56,410 bases of DNA from Ahrensia sp. (GCA_002698425.1 NZXU01000029.1:1-56410); one strand, 5' to 3'. Shown: positions 16,876 to 25,105, counted from the first letter of the stretch. A program made the numbers and translations. The notes: generated from the letters alone by a model not told the origin.

Positions 16876-19517
16876 CACGGCTCCGTCCAGAGTGGTACGA
16901 GCTGCTGCTGAGCGGCGTTGAAACCTTCCAGTTTCCGTCCGCGATAGCGGTCGAGTGCTGCCGGCAGTGCGATCCTGAGGTCATTGTAGCCTGCAAAGGC
17001 GTCCGGCCCGGCATAGGCCGCTCCACTTTTGAGCCCGTCGACCGCGATGTCGATGTACCGCAGCACTGTCTGCTCTGCGTGCTCGAGCGTGTCCGCATCA
17101 AGAGCAGCCGCAGGACCCATGGTGTCGAGATAAACGAGCCGGGCGATGATGGTGCTCGCTTCCGGGATGAGCTGCCGGATCGTGATCGCGTAGAGCGCGC
17201 GCTGAAGTTCCGCCCCACCATCCAGAGTCACATCACGCAGATTGCGCGGCGTCGTGCCTGTCTTGTAGTCGGACATCCGCACACCGCGCCGGTCCGGCTT
17301 CACATCGACACGGTCGATGCGGCCCTTCAGACGGATGCCGGATTGGCCGATCATCACTTCCTGGCACTCGTCCCAAGGATCGATACGTCCTTCTGCCGAT
17401 CGCGAACTTCCAAACGGGACCTCGCTGAAGCTACGAGTCCCAGGACCGAAGCGTTCGTCGATCGTCAGGCCACGTCGCGCGCGCCGGCGTGCCTCCTCGA
17501 TCGTGTCCAGCCACAGCAACCTTGGCGGCACCGCCTGGGTCAACGGCCACCGTTCGGCGATGTCGCCGGCGGCCGCTCCCAGGGCTTCGTCGATCTCTTC
17601 TGGCGTCGCCCCGACGAGGCCGGGCGTGGGTTCGATGCGCTCGATCGCCAGCCGCAGCAACTCGTGCACGAGATCTCCGAAGGTAACAGGATCGAGCTGC
17701 AGAGGCTCAACGGCAAGTTCAGGCGCGGTCATCCCCAATGCGCGCAGCCATACAAAGCCGAGCGGATCGCGCAACAGGCGTCGCAGTGACGTTGCCGATT
17801 GCGGCATGCTCAGCGCGCGGACAACGGCAGGATGGTCTTTTCGGAATCCGCCATCGTGCGGCGTGGGTTCCAGCCGGATTGTCCAATCCGTCCAGCAGGA
17901 CACAACCCCCTGGATACGTGGAAGCTTCAGCGCATCATCGATACAGGCGAGCAGCCGATCCCCTTGGCTGAACGCGTGATCGGGGGTTCTGGTCCGCGGA
18001 AGTGAACGCTCCGTGACCTGGCGTTGCAGCAGCGCACTCCTGGCAAGGAATGCGCCTTCGGCCGCGCGTCTGCTGCGCGACAGCGACGCGCACGAGCCTG
18101 GGTGACTTACAAGTATCTCGTAGGCCAGTCGATCGCGTTCGAGCCGCGAAAGGTCCACCAAGTCGCGCTCGCTGAGGACGTGATCGGGCAGCAGCGGATC
18201 CACACTATCGGCACGGGGCCAGCTCCTGCTCGAAAGCCCGAGCAAGCGCATGTGCTTGCGTGGCGCACCGACCAGGTCAGCCGCCTTTGCCCAGACGACA
18301 TTGTTGGCGGGATCGCTTTCGTCGGCGATACGCAGTGACGTAAGAGACATTTCCATCGCCGATGCCGGTCCCAGGCGAAGGGCTTCTCGCCAGACCCCGA
18401 GGCTCTTGCCGCGCAGCAGTGTCTCCCCCAGCTTGACCGCCGCTTCAGGTCCGGCGTCAAGGTCACGCAGCACTGGCATGATGGTCGCTGCGATGGAGGA
18501 CCCATCGGCACGCGTAAGCAGCTCGAGACTGCGGGCCCAATGCTCCGGTTCAAACAGACCCGCTTCGGTGGGAATGCCTTTCATCCAGTCAGCCGGAAGG
18601 GCTTCCGACAGAAAGGGCGAGAGCAATGACAGGCGGCGGACGCGATCCTGCGACAGACCATTGATCATCACGTCCGCCAATGCCGCGCAGGCCTGGCCGG
18701 CACGGGTGCTCAGTGCGGACACGCCGCTGGCGAAATGAACGGGAAGCTCGGCATCCGAGGCGAGGACCATCATGTGGTCGTCCCAGGCGCCGAGGTCAGC
18801 GCTCGCGATAGCTATGTCGGAAGCCTGTGTTCTTCCGTCGCTCAGCAACTCGCGGGCCCAGCGAAGAGCCTCCACTACCTCCGCACGGGGATCGGCACAA
18901 ACATCGCAGATCAGATCCCGGGAGGTTTGCGTGGCCGTTGGCAGCAATGTGCCGGGAAACCAGCCGCGGTCGCGGGTGCCGGGCGCATCCCAAGTGACTT
19001 CGATAACCTCGGCGAGGGCCTTTACGAGCGGCCGCCAAAGCGGGTCGATTGAAATCAGCCGATGGAAATGCAGATTCCCAACCGTGGCACGGGCGTGTTC
19101 TGTTCCCGCGATCGCTCGGTCGCGAAGATCGGGGGGTAGCAGCGTGCCCATCGGCATATGGCTGCGCAGGTAGGTCTCGATGCGCCCCAGATCGCTCAGA
19201 CGGGCGCTCGCGAACCGCGGATCGTCGAACCGAATGTCCGCAGCCCACACTCTCGCCAGACTGGCGAGCGCGGCCCGCGCCATTCCTGGCCGTGTCTTGA
19301 CCGATTCCAACTCTTCAAAGGCGAGCTCGTAGAGCGCCCGATCAACGATCGGAACGAGTGTGGCGTGGTCTGCGGGCCGGCCGAAACCGCCCGCCAGCCT
19401 GGCTGCGAGCAGGGGGAACGTTGCCACATCGCGGCCATGGTCTGCCTCGCGCGCCGCCACGACACGCTGCATTCGAAAGGCGAGGGTACCTTCGACGATG
19501 ACGGTGTGACGCTTCAT
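16875..19517 (-). CDS. AddB-like PD-(D/E)XK nuclease/inactivated helicase
   Basis: The 880-residue product has the gene partner and C-terminal domain expected of AddB. A RecB-family nuclease core RLKGRIDRVDVKPD, then MSDYKTGTTPR, lies near residues 730-765. A clear Walker A motif was not found near the N-terminus, so the helicase half may be inactive. It also lacks the obvious cysteine set of the Fe-S cluster seen in many AddB proteins. The ATG at 19517 is preceded by GAGAAG; a TTG at 19523 is possible. It lies between a small zinc-ribbon gene and the AddA-like gene on the same strand. Confidence 0.8.
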   Translation of the reverse strand: MKRHTVIVEGTLAFRMQRVVAAREADHGRDVATFPLLAARLAGGFGRPADHATLVPIVDRALYELAFEELESVKTRPGMARAALASLARVWAADIRFDDPRFASARLSDLGRIETYLRSHMPMGTLLPPDLRDRAIAGTEHARATVGNLHFHRLISIDPLWRPLVKALAEVIEVTWDAPGTRDRGWFPGTLLPTATQTSRDLICDVCADPRAEVVEALRWARELLSDGRTQASDIAIASADLGAWDDHMMVLASDAELPVHFASGVSALSTRAGQACAALADVMINGLSQDRVRRLSLLSPFLSEALPADWMKGIPTEAGLFEPEHWARSLELLTRADGSSIAATIMPVLRDLDAGPEAAVKLGETLLRGKSLGVWREALRLGPASAMEMSLTSLRIADESDPANNVVWAKAADLVGAPRKHMRLLGLSSRSWPRADSVDPLLPDHVLSERDLVDLSRLERDRLAYEILVSHPGSCASLSRSRRAAEGAFLARSALLQRQVTERSLPRTRTPDHAFSQGDRLLACIDDALKLPRIQGVVSCWTDWTIRLEPTPHDGGFRKDHPAVVRALSMPQSATSLRRLLRDPLGFVWLRALGMTAPELAVEPLQLDPVTFGDLVHELLRLAIERIEPTPGLVGATPEEIDEALGAAAGDIAERWPLTQAVPPRLLWLDTIEEARRRARRGLTIDERFGPGTRSFSEVPFGSSRSAEGRIDPWDECQEVMIGQSGIRLKGRIDRVDVKPDRRGVRMSDYKTGTTPRNLRDVTLDGGAELQRALYAITIRQLIPEASTIIARLVYLDTMGPAAALDADTLEHAEQTVLRYIDIAVDGLKSGAAYAGPDAFAGYNDLRIALPAALDRYRGRKLEGFNAAQQQLVPLWTEP

Positions 19518-19547
19518 GGCCAAGATCTTCTCGCTGCCCCACCTCTC

Positions 19548-19931
19548 TTAGTGCTGCATCGAGGTCAGCACGGCTCGACGCTGTGCCCAGTTGTCGAGAA
19601 CGACGAATTCGTGAAAGTCGCAACCGGGATGCCTGCAAACGACACTGGGCCGGACTTGGCCCCCTTCGCTGATCCGATGTCTCTTGAGCGTCAATCGGTG
19701 ACCACGCGGACAGGTCAGCTCGGCTTTGAAGATGTGCTCGGTGGAGGGGTGACAGGCGTTCCAATTGCCCGGAGGTGCTGCCCCGGCCCCCCGCCAAAGC
19801 GCCAGGCGAATCCGCGGTCGAGGCACATAAGGTCGAGTGGGCCCGGGCCGCGGCCCAGGTGGTCGGCTCGGCCAGAACGCGCGCCACAGGGATTTCGCCC
19901 AGTCGATGACGATTTCGAATCTACGCAGCAA
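19548..19931 (-). CDS. Small zinc-ribbon-like protein in the RES-AddAB operon
   Basis: From a TTG start at 19931 with a strong ribosome site (GGAAGAGG), this frame gives 127 residues and overlaps the RES gene stop. The N-terminal half is a basic, proline-rich linker with two tryptophans (DWAKSLWRAFW). The C-terminal half has CPRGHRLTLKRH, then CRHPGCDFHEFVV, a C-x3-H/C-x4-C-x3-H pattern suggesting a zinc ribbon. I do not recognise the family. Position and overlap suggest it belongs to the toxin-helicase operon. Confidence 0.6.
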   Translation of the reverse strand: MLRRFEIVIDWAKSLWRAFWPSRPPGPRPGPTRPYVPRPRIRLALWRGAGAAPPGNWNACHPSTEHIFKAELTCPRGHRLTLKRHRISEGGQVRPSVVCRHPGCDFHEFVVLDNWAQRRAVLTSMQH

Positions 19932-20661
19932 GGACCTCTTCCTTTCCCGCCAGACTCTCCGGGCGCAGCACAGTCCCTTCCTCGTCGAAAGCGTAGAGCC
20001 TGTCGATGCGAACACCGTTCCATTCGAAGCGATAATGCGTTGTCTGAATTGACCGGCCGAGCACCTGTCCCTTGAGGACGGCAATGGCAGTTGCCGTGGG
20101 CCGCTCGGCTGGTCGAAACAGAATGCCGTCGACATCGAGCGGAACGGCGTCGCCCAATGACCAACGTTGCTCTTGCGGAAGCTCGACCGAGATCTGTCGC
20201 AGATCGATGAACCTGCCATCGATGGGCGTCTTCAACATCCGCATGTCGAGACCGGTTGCCGCTTCCTTTGTGCGCGACAGAAAGCGCGACCGGCGCGCGA
20301 CCGAGACCGCCAGCGCCGTCTGCGGCGTGTCGGCGAGCTCGAGGCAAGATCGCTCGGGGGCAAAGAAGGTCGTGCCCTCGGGATTCTCATAGGTGAATGG
20401 AGCGAGGTTCCAATTCTGCATCAGAGCGGAATCGAGCGTGGGTCCCTCGCGCCGCGCCACTAGGCGCTCCTGCAGGCGGAGGCGGGGATTGGTCTTGTTC
20501 TCGACTTCGACCAGCGCTTCAAACTGCTCGGGCGCGACGAGGTCGCGATAGACCGAGACCGGCGGGAAGCGCGAGGGGATCAGCCGGTAGCCGTTCGCCG
20601 CAAAGCGCACGATAGGGTAGTTATCCACCGCGCTGGGCATCGAGGTACCGCCGAACCGCAT
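19921..20661 (-). CDS. RES-domain toxin (NAD+-degrading family)
   Basis: The 246-residue protein follows an Xre/MbcA-type antitoxin gene with overlap, the standard RES-Xre toxin-antitoxin order. RES toxins degrade NAD+, an established activity in characterised members. Visible RES-like features are YRDLV and a core with RYxxxE-like charged patches, though I could not assign catalytic residues with certainty. A GGGGGGAAAGGTGA ribosome site precedes the ATG at 20661; an internal ATG at 20640 is possible. It is longer than typical RES proteins (about 150-230 residues). Confidence 0.68.
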   Translation of the reverse strand: MRFGGTSMPSAVDNYPIVRFAANGYRLIPSRFPPVSVYRDLVAPEQFEALVEVENKTNPRLRLQERLVARREGPTLDSALMQNWNLAPFTYENPEGTTFFAPERSCLELADTPQTALAVSVARRSRFLSRTKEAATGLDMRMLKTPIDGRFIDLRQISVELPQEQRWSLGDAVPLDVDGILFRPAERPTATAIAVLKGQVLGRSIQTTHYRFEWNGVRIDRLYAFDEEGTVLRPESLAGKEEVLAA

Positions 20662-21010
20662 AGATATCGATCACCTTTCCCCCCAGCATAACGTCCAGCG
20701 CGCTATCGCCTTTGAAGAAGTCATTCGGTGCATGGATCCAGGCGTCACTGGCCTGGTCAGAAGTGTAGAGAATTTGCAGCGCCTTCCAGATCGACAGCAG
20801 GTGAGAGAGGCGCTCGACAGTGTCCGGGGGGACGGTTCCTCCCTCCTTTTTCCACTTGAAAAATGTTGAGCGCGGCGGTGACCCCAGAAGGATCATCTGT
20901 TGGTCGGTGGAGAGGTTCCATCGCTCTGCCATCCGAAAGAAGGCCTGCAATTCTACAGGAATCCGTGTTTGCCCAGCGCCTGCTTGGGCGCCGGGAGCGC
21001 TTTCTCCCAT
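20621..21010 (-). CDS. MbcA/ParS/Xre-type antitoxin
   Basis: The 129-residue product has a helix-turn-helix-like N-terminal half with MILLGSPPRSTFFKWKK and the C-terminal MbcA/ParS/Xre region: ERLSHLLSIWKALQILY, then the APNDFFKGDSALDVMLGG segment, which is the hallmark of this family. It would bind the RES toxin and repress the promoter. It is the first gene of the minus-strand operon, and the ATG has GGAG about 10 bases upstream. Two spaced operator-like repeats lie in the intergenic region shared with the ubiquitin-like operon. Confidence 0.88.
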   Translation of the reverse strand: MGESAPGAQAGAGQTRIPVELQAFFRMAERWNLSTDQQMILLGSPPRSTFFKWKKEGGTVPPDTVERLSHLLSIWKALQILYTSDQASDAWIHAPNDFFKGDSALDVMLGGKVIDIYAVRRYLDAQRGG

Positions 21011-21034
21011 GGCTATTGTACTCCAATCTCATTT

Positions 21035-21103
21035 TGGACTTGACGACAAGTTTAGTCCACACATAGACTGTCCATAGTGGGACTCGAATCGAAGTTTAGT
21101 CCA
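21035..21103. promoter_or_regulatory. Twin spaced palindromes in the divergent promoter
   Basis: TGGACT (21035-21040), 13 bases, AGTCCA (21054-21059), and GGGACT (21079-21084), 13 bases, AGTCCA (21098-21103) form two near-identical operators. Both share AAGTTTAGTCCA and are 44 bases apart, about four helical turns. A possible promoter for the plus-strand operon, TTGACG (21040-21045) with ATAGAC 17 bases on, overlaps the first. The Xre-type antitoxin is the obvious candidate binder, which would tie the ubiquitin-like operon to the toxin-antitoxin operon. Confidence 0.65.
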
Positions 21104-21145
21104 ATAACGGACGGCGTCAAGAGTCTCAAGAATGGAGATTGACCA

Positions 21146-21853
21146 ATGAGCGCTATTGCCGAAATGGCCCGTGCCGAGTCCTACTTCTTGAACGACGCGC
21201 CCGTCACGTCCCGCGACAGGATCGTGACTGGCCGCGAGGTTCTGACGCGTGGCCGGCTGAAGCCGCCGTCCGACTACCGTCTGATCCTCGCCGCAGCGGG
21301 TCGGACCGAATTGGTGGAGCTCGACGCCGAGATCGACCTGCGAAACTACGAAACCCCGCACTTCTACGCTTTGCAGAGCGACCGCGTCTTCTCCTTCACC
21401 GTCGATGAAATCGATCAGGTATGGGCCAATGAGACGATCCCGGTCGACCTTCTGGTCGCGCTCGTCGCCATGCCCCCGGATCGCGAGCTCCTGCTGGAGC
21501 GCACCGGCGAGCCCGACATCGTCTTGTCGAGTGGTGGAACGGTGTCTTTGGCCGGTAAGGCCGTCGAGCACCTGCGCACGCGTCCCAAGGCTCCGCATGA
21601 ACTTGTCGAGGTGACGGTGTTCACGACCAGCGGCACCTTCCCGGAAGAAGGCGCGCTGCGCGTGCCCCCGGTCACCGTGGTGAAGCAGGTCCTGGCGCGC
21701 GCCGCTGCCAAACTCGACCTGACTGACACGACCGACTGGGTCGTGACCGTCGGGGGGCGTGATATCAATCCCAATCACAGCTTCACTCAGAACGGGCTGT
21801 CCGGCCGGGTCGAGCTCGAGTGGGGTCCGCGCGAGGGCGGCGGCGGTGCTTGA
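21146..21853 (+). CDS. Multi-ubiquitin domain protein
   Basis: The 235-residue product appears to contain three beta-grasp units of about 70 residues: near 10-78, 78-150 (starting FTVDEIDQVWANETI) and 155-228 (EVTVFTTSGTFP to SGRVELEWG). This resembles the prokaryotic multi-ubiquitin family. The chain ends REGGGGA, that is, glycines followed by one alanine, as in a ubiquitin precursor that needs trimming. The next three genes supply E2-like, JAB and E1-like proteins, so this is the conjugated modifier. The ATG has GGAG 8 bases upstream and the stop overlaps the next gene. Confidence 0.88.
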   Translation: MSAIAEMARAESYFLNDAPVTSRDRIVTGREVLTRGRLKPPSDYRLILAAAGRTELVELDAEIDLRNYETPHFYALQSDRVFSFTVDEIDQVWANETIPVDLLVALVAMPPDRELLLERTGEPDIVLSSGGTVSLAGKAVEHLRTRPKAPHELVEVTVFTTSGTFPEEGALRVPPVTVVKQVLARAAAKLDLTDTTDWVVTVGGRDINPNHSFTQNGLSGRVELEWGPREGGGGA

Positions 21854-22283
21854 ACAGCTCTCTCGCGCCAAGTTCGAGGGTGACATCGGCCGCTTGAGCG
21901 CGCGGACCGTCGCCCATCGCAGCTGGACGGTCATCTCCGCCCAGTATCCGATTTTCGATGTCATCTTCGGACACTCGAGCGCGGCGCCGTTGCGCATTCG
22001 CATGGTCTGCGACCAGTGGAACGACCTGCCGCCCTCGATCGAATTGCTCGCGGCAGACGGACAATATTTGGCCGCAGCGCCGCCCAATGTCGGCAGCATC
22101 TTCAACGGCAGCGCCCATCCCTCCACCGGTAGGCCGTTTGTCTGCATGCGCGGCGCGCGCGAGTTCCACACCCATCCCAGCCACCTTGGCGAACGCTGGG
22201 ATGGCTATCGCGGCAAGCCGGGGATGGACCTGCTAGGCATCCTCGAACAGCTGTGGCGCAGCTGGAAGAGGGCAGTCGGATGA
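21846..22283 (+). CDS. E2-like ubiquitin-conjugating family protein
   Basis: The 145-residue product starts at GTG 21846, inside the end of the multi-ubiquitin gene, and ends overlapping the JAB gene. It has the size and position of prokaryotic E2-like proteins in multi-ubiquitin operons. The likely active cysteine is C100 in GRPFVCMRGAREFHTHPS, beside a His-rich stretch. It would take the modifier from the E1-like protein and pass it to targets. The fold cannot be proved by eye; operon context is the main support. The other cysteine lies in the segment MVCDQWNDLPPS. Confidence 0.75.
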   Translation: MLEQLSRAKFEGDIGRLSARTVAHRSWTVISAQYPIFDVIFGHSSAAPLRIRMVCDQWNDLPPSIELLAADGQYLAAAPPNVGSIFNGSAHPSTGRPFVCMRGAREFHTHPSHLGERWDGYRGKPGMDLLGILEQLWRSWKRAVG

Positions 22284-22726
22284 GCCGGATCAAAGTCGAA
22301 CGGAGCGTGGTGGCGGTGACCATCGAGCGACTGCAGGACGGCGGACGCGTCGGCCACGAACGGGCTGTGCTTTGGCTCGGCAAGGGCGCGGAGCGCATCG
22401 ATGAACTCTACGAACCGCGCCAGCGGACACGCGCCGACCAGTTCTATTTCGATCGCGAGAGCATGCAGGAGCTGCTCGCGCATCTGCGCCAAAATCGCAT
22501 GCGTGTTGTCGCCCAGGTTCACTCCCATCCAGGCCGGGCTTTCCACTCCGAGGCCGACAATGAGTGGGCGATCGTACGACATGCGGGCGCCCTGTCACTG
22601 GTGCTGCCGCGGTTCGCCCAAGAGGCGACGGTCGATAATTTCCTGAGCCTCGCGGCCACCTACGTCCTGTCGATTGGAAACGACTGGGAAGAAGTGCTTG
22701 GCGAGTCCGTGTTGGAGGTTTGCTGA
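22280..22726 (+). CDS. JAB/MPN (JAMM) metalloprotease, deubiquitinase-like
   Basis: The 148-residue product has a JAMM-type metal site: H81-S-H83-P, S90 and D93 in VHSHPGRAFHSEAD, with an upstream Glu as the likely catalytic acid. The spacing between the second His and Asp is one residue shorter than in Rpn11-type JAMM enzymes. Such enzymes cleave ubiquitin-like proteins from conjugates or trim the precursor tail; here the substrate is most likely the glycine-rich end of the multi-ubiquitin protein. The start overlaps the E2-like stop (ATGA) and the stop overlaps the E1 gene (TGATG). Confidence 0.9.
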   Translation: MSRIKVERSVVAVTIERLQDGGRVGHERAVLWLGKGAERIDELYEPRQRTRADQFYFDRESMQELLAHLRQNRMRVVAQVHSHPGRAFHSEADNEWAIVRHAGALSLVLPRFAQEATVDNFLSLAATYVLSIGNDWEEVLGESVLEVC

Positions 22727-24078
22727 TGACCACTGTCGGTCAGGAAAATGCACGGATGCTCGCTTCGCTCCTCGGGATCGAAGAGGCGGAGGCGGCCGAA
22801 CGCCTCGACAAGACGGTACGGGTAACGGTGGCTGCCGGATTTGCGGTAGCAGGCGATGAGGTGCGGGATCTCCTTGATCGCACCATCCGCGTGGCGGGCT
22901 TGGATGAGGCCGAGCCGGATCTTGAGCTGGTGATCGGGCCCGCCGAACCTGCGACGCCCGGACCACACCTTTATGCCTCACTGACTCAGCGTGGTGTCAT
23001 CGTCGATGCGATTCCTTTGCGTCATTCAAATGAGTGCGCTCATCCGCTGCTCATAGCGCTCGCTGCATGCCATATTGCGGCGGCCGCGCTGCATCGTGCC
23101 ATCGGGTCGTCAAGTCTGCCGCGTCTCGCCCTTCCGCTGTCCGTGGATTTCGCGGAGCTTGGCATCCCCGAGGGCAGCCTTACGACGCCCTTCGATATTT
23201 CCGGTACGGTGCTGGTAGGAGGAGGCGCCGTCGGGAACGGTTTCTTGCGAGCGCTCCGCCACGTGCCGGTTCGAGGAATTTTGCCAGTTGTTGATCCGAA
23301 GGTCGTTGGAGAGGGCAACCCTAATCGCTGCCTCTACTTCACCAGTGATGACGTAGGTTTGCCAAAGGCGCCAATCCTGGCACAAGCGGCCCAGCCGGAT
23401 TTCCCCGACCTGGAACTCAAGCCTCACACATGCACGTTCGGTGAGCTCGTCGCTAAGACCGGGCTGGTCGATACCGCGATCGTGACGGTGGACAGTCGCC
23501 GCGCCCGACGGTCCTTGCAGAAGGAGATTCCGCGAAGGGTTATCGATGCGTCCACGACCGATGCGAGAGCCGTTATCGTCCACAGCCATAGTCAGCCGAC
23601 GGATGATGCGTGCCTCGCTTGCATCTATCGTCACGTTCCCGACGAGCATGCCCGGGAACGGTCGATTGCCGAGGGGCTCGGCATCGAGATCGAGACGGTT
23701 CGGGAAGGATTCATCACCGCGGATGCGGCAGCCCGGATCGCAAAGGCACATCCTTCGGTCGAGGCTGGCAAGATCATCGGCAAGGCCTACGACACGCTCT
23801 TCAAGGAGCTTTGCAGCGCGCAAGCGCTTCTTACGCCGGAGGGCCGACAGGTGTTGGCACCGTTTGCCTTTGTATCCGCTCTCGCGGGCGTTCTGCTGGT
23901 GATTGAGCTCTTGCGCACCAATCACCAGACCGCGACAACCAACTACTGGACGGTCGATCCTTGGGGGGCGCCCATAGGCCGACTTCGGCGGTTGCGCCCG
24001 CGAGTACCGGACTGCGAGTTCTGCGCAGATGATGATGCTCGCCGTCTGGTTCATTCCCTCTGGGGCCGGGGTGCCTAG
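22726..24078 (+). CDS. E1/ThiF-like adenylyltransferase
   Basis: The 450-residue protein has a C-terminal ThiF/E1-type nucleotide-binding domain with GTVLVGGGAVGNGF near residue 163 and a region with NPNRCLYF, KAPILAQ and DSRRARR typical of the family. It should adenylate the C-terminal glycine of the multi-ubiquitin protein. The candidate acceptor cysteines include DDACLACIYRH. The N-terminal 150 residues are a separate domain that I cannot name. It is the last gene of the four-gene operon and starts one base inside the JAB stop codon. A CEFCADDD segment lies near the C-terminus. Confidence 0.88.
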   Translation: MTTVGQENARMLASLLGIEEAEAAERLDKTVRVTVAAGFAVAGDEVRDLLDRTIRVAGLDEAEPDLELVIGPAEPATPGPHLYASLTQRGVIVDAIPLRHSNECAHPLLIALAACHIAAAALHRAIGSSSLPRLALPLSVDFAELGIPEGSLTTPFDISGTVLVGGGAVGNGFLRALRHVPVRGILPVVDPKVVGEGNPNRCLYFTSDDVGLPKAPILAQAAQPDFPDLELKPHTCTFGELVAKTGLVDTAIVTVDSRRARRSLQKEIPRRVIDASTTDARAVIVHSHSQPTDDACLACIYRHVPDEHARERSIAEGLGIEIETVREGFITADAAARIAKAHPSVEAGKIIGKAYDTLFKELCSAQALLTPEGRQVLAPFAFVSALAGVLLVIELLRTNHQTATTNYWTVDPWGAPIGRLRRLRPRVPDCEFCADDDARRLVHSLWGRGA

Positions 24079-24106
24079 TATACACGCTTCAATGATCGTC
24101 CTTTAG

Positions 24107-24226
24107 CTAGCGGGCGAAGCGTTCGGGATTCATCGCCTTACGGACAAACCCGACAATGCGGGTTCGTTCCTTCCGGCGATTTTGATCATCGGCAAACGCG
24201 TTGTTAAGCCGGTGACGCTCCGCCAT
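24107..24226 (-). CDS. Short open frame of unknown nature
   Basis: Thirty-nine codons reading MAERHRLNNAFADDQNRR to a highly basic end, MNPERFAR. It lies between the E1 gene and the truncated insertion sequence, where coding content is otherwise poor. It could be the C-terminal end of a lost gene (for example a transposase) and not a functional small protein. No ribosome site is obvious. Confidence 0.25.
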   Translation of the reverse strand: MAERHRLNNAFADDQNRRKERTRIVGFVRKAMNPERFAR

Positions 24227-24292
24227 CTAAGGATCGGTGTCTACAATGCCGACGGTCTGAAGAAGGTGGGCAGTCGTCACCATAATTCTCAG

Positions 24293-25105
24293 TTATCGTA
24301 ACCGAGTTTCGCTGAGCATGATTGGAAGGTGGGCCGAAACCCTCGCCGCGAGCCGTTCGCCTTTGACGAGACCTATCTGTTCAAGCGACCCTCGGAGGTC
24401 ACTATCAATGTCGTGAGTTAGGAGGGAATCATGACGAAACGAAGCGTCCGGCCCGATCGAAGCGATACTCTGTTCCTCATTGTCGCGCTCCTTGAAGAGC
24501 CGGACGAAGGCTTCGATGACCGGCCGCTCCTTCGTGCTTTCGAGAGCTTCGCACGCGAGGATCATGCGCGAGGCCTGGTCGGTCACCGTCAGGGGGTAAC
24601 AGTAGCGGCTGTCGCCCGTCTTGAACTCGCCCTTGAAATCGGCGCACCACAGATCGTTGGGGCGGGCGGCCTGCGACAGCGGCGTGCCCTCGGCCTTGTT
24701 CGCCCTGCGCCTCTTGCGGGCCTGGCTCACAAGGCCGTGCTGGTCGAGCACGGCGTGGACCGTCGACCTGGCCGGAATGCGCACGTCGCCGGCCAGCCTG
24801 CGCACCAGCAATTCCCTGATCTTGCGCGCGCCCCAGTGCGGCTTGTCGCGCCTGGTCTCGACGATCAGCCGCTCGATCTGGTCGGGCAACTGGTTGGCGT
24901 ATCTGACCGGTCGCCGCGAGCGATCGCAAAGCGCTTCAAGACCCTCCTCCTTGTAGCGGTTGAAGATCTTGTAGCCGGTCTTGCGGGAAATCCCGAACTC
25001 CCGGCACACATCGCTCATGCCTTCTCCTTCCAGAAGGCGGGCCACGAAACGTAGACGTTCCTCCATTGCCGAACACTCTCTCCACGGCATCAACACCTCC
25101 CGCAA
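24293..25105 (-). pseudogene. Truncated IS481-family transposase
   Basis: The N-terminal 200 residues read as an IS481-type transposase. Helix-turn-helix FGISRKTGYKIFNRYKEEGL and HWGARKIRELLVRRL are followed by the DDE-domain start LWCADFKGEFK and LTVTDQASRMIL. The frame then departs from the family after FVRLFKER, about 24485, so the second Asp and the Glu of the DDE triad are missing. The last 60 residues are readthrough into unrelated DNA. The element is therefore inactive. Its outer end near 25110-25150 lies in front of a broken protease gene. Confidence 0.85.

Noticed and set aside
24431..25054. 207-codon plus-strand open frame
   Set aside because: Antisense to the truncated IS481-type transposase.
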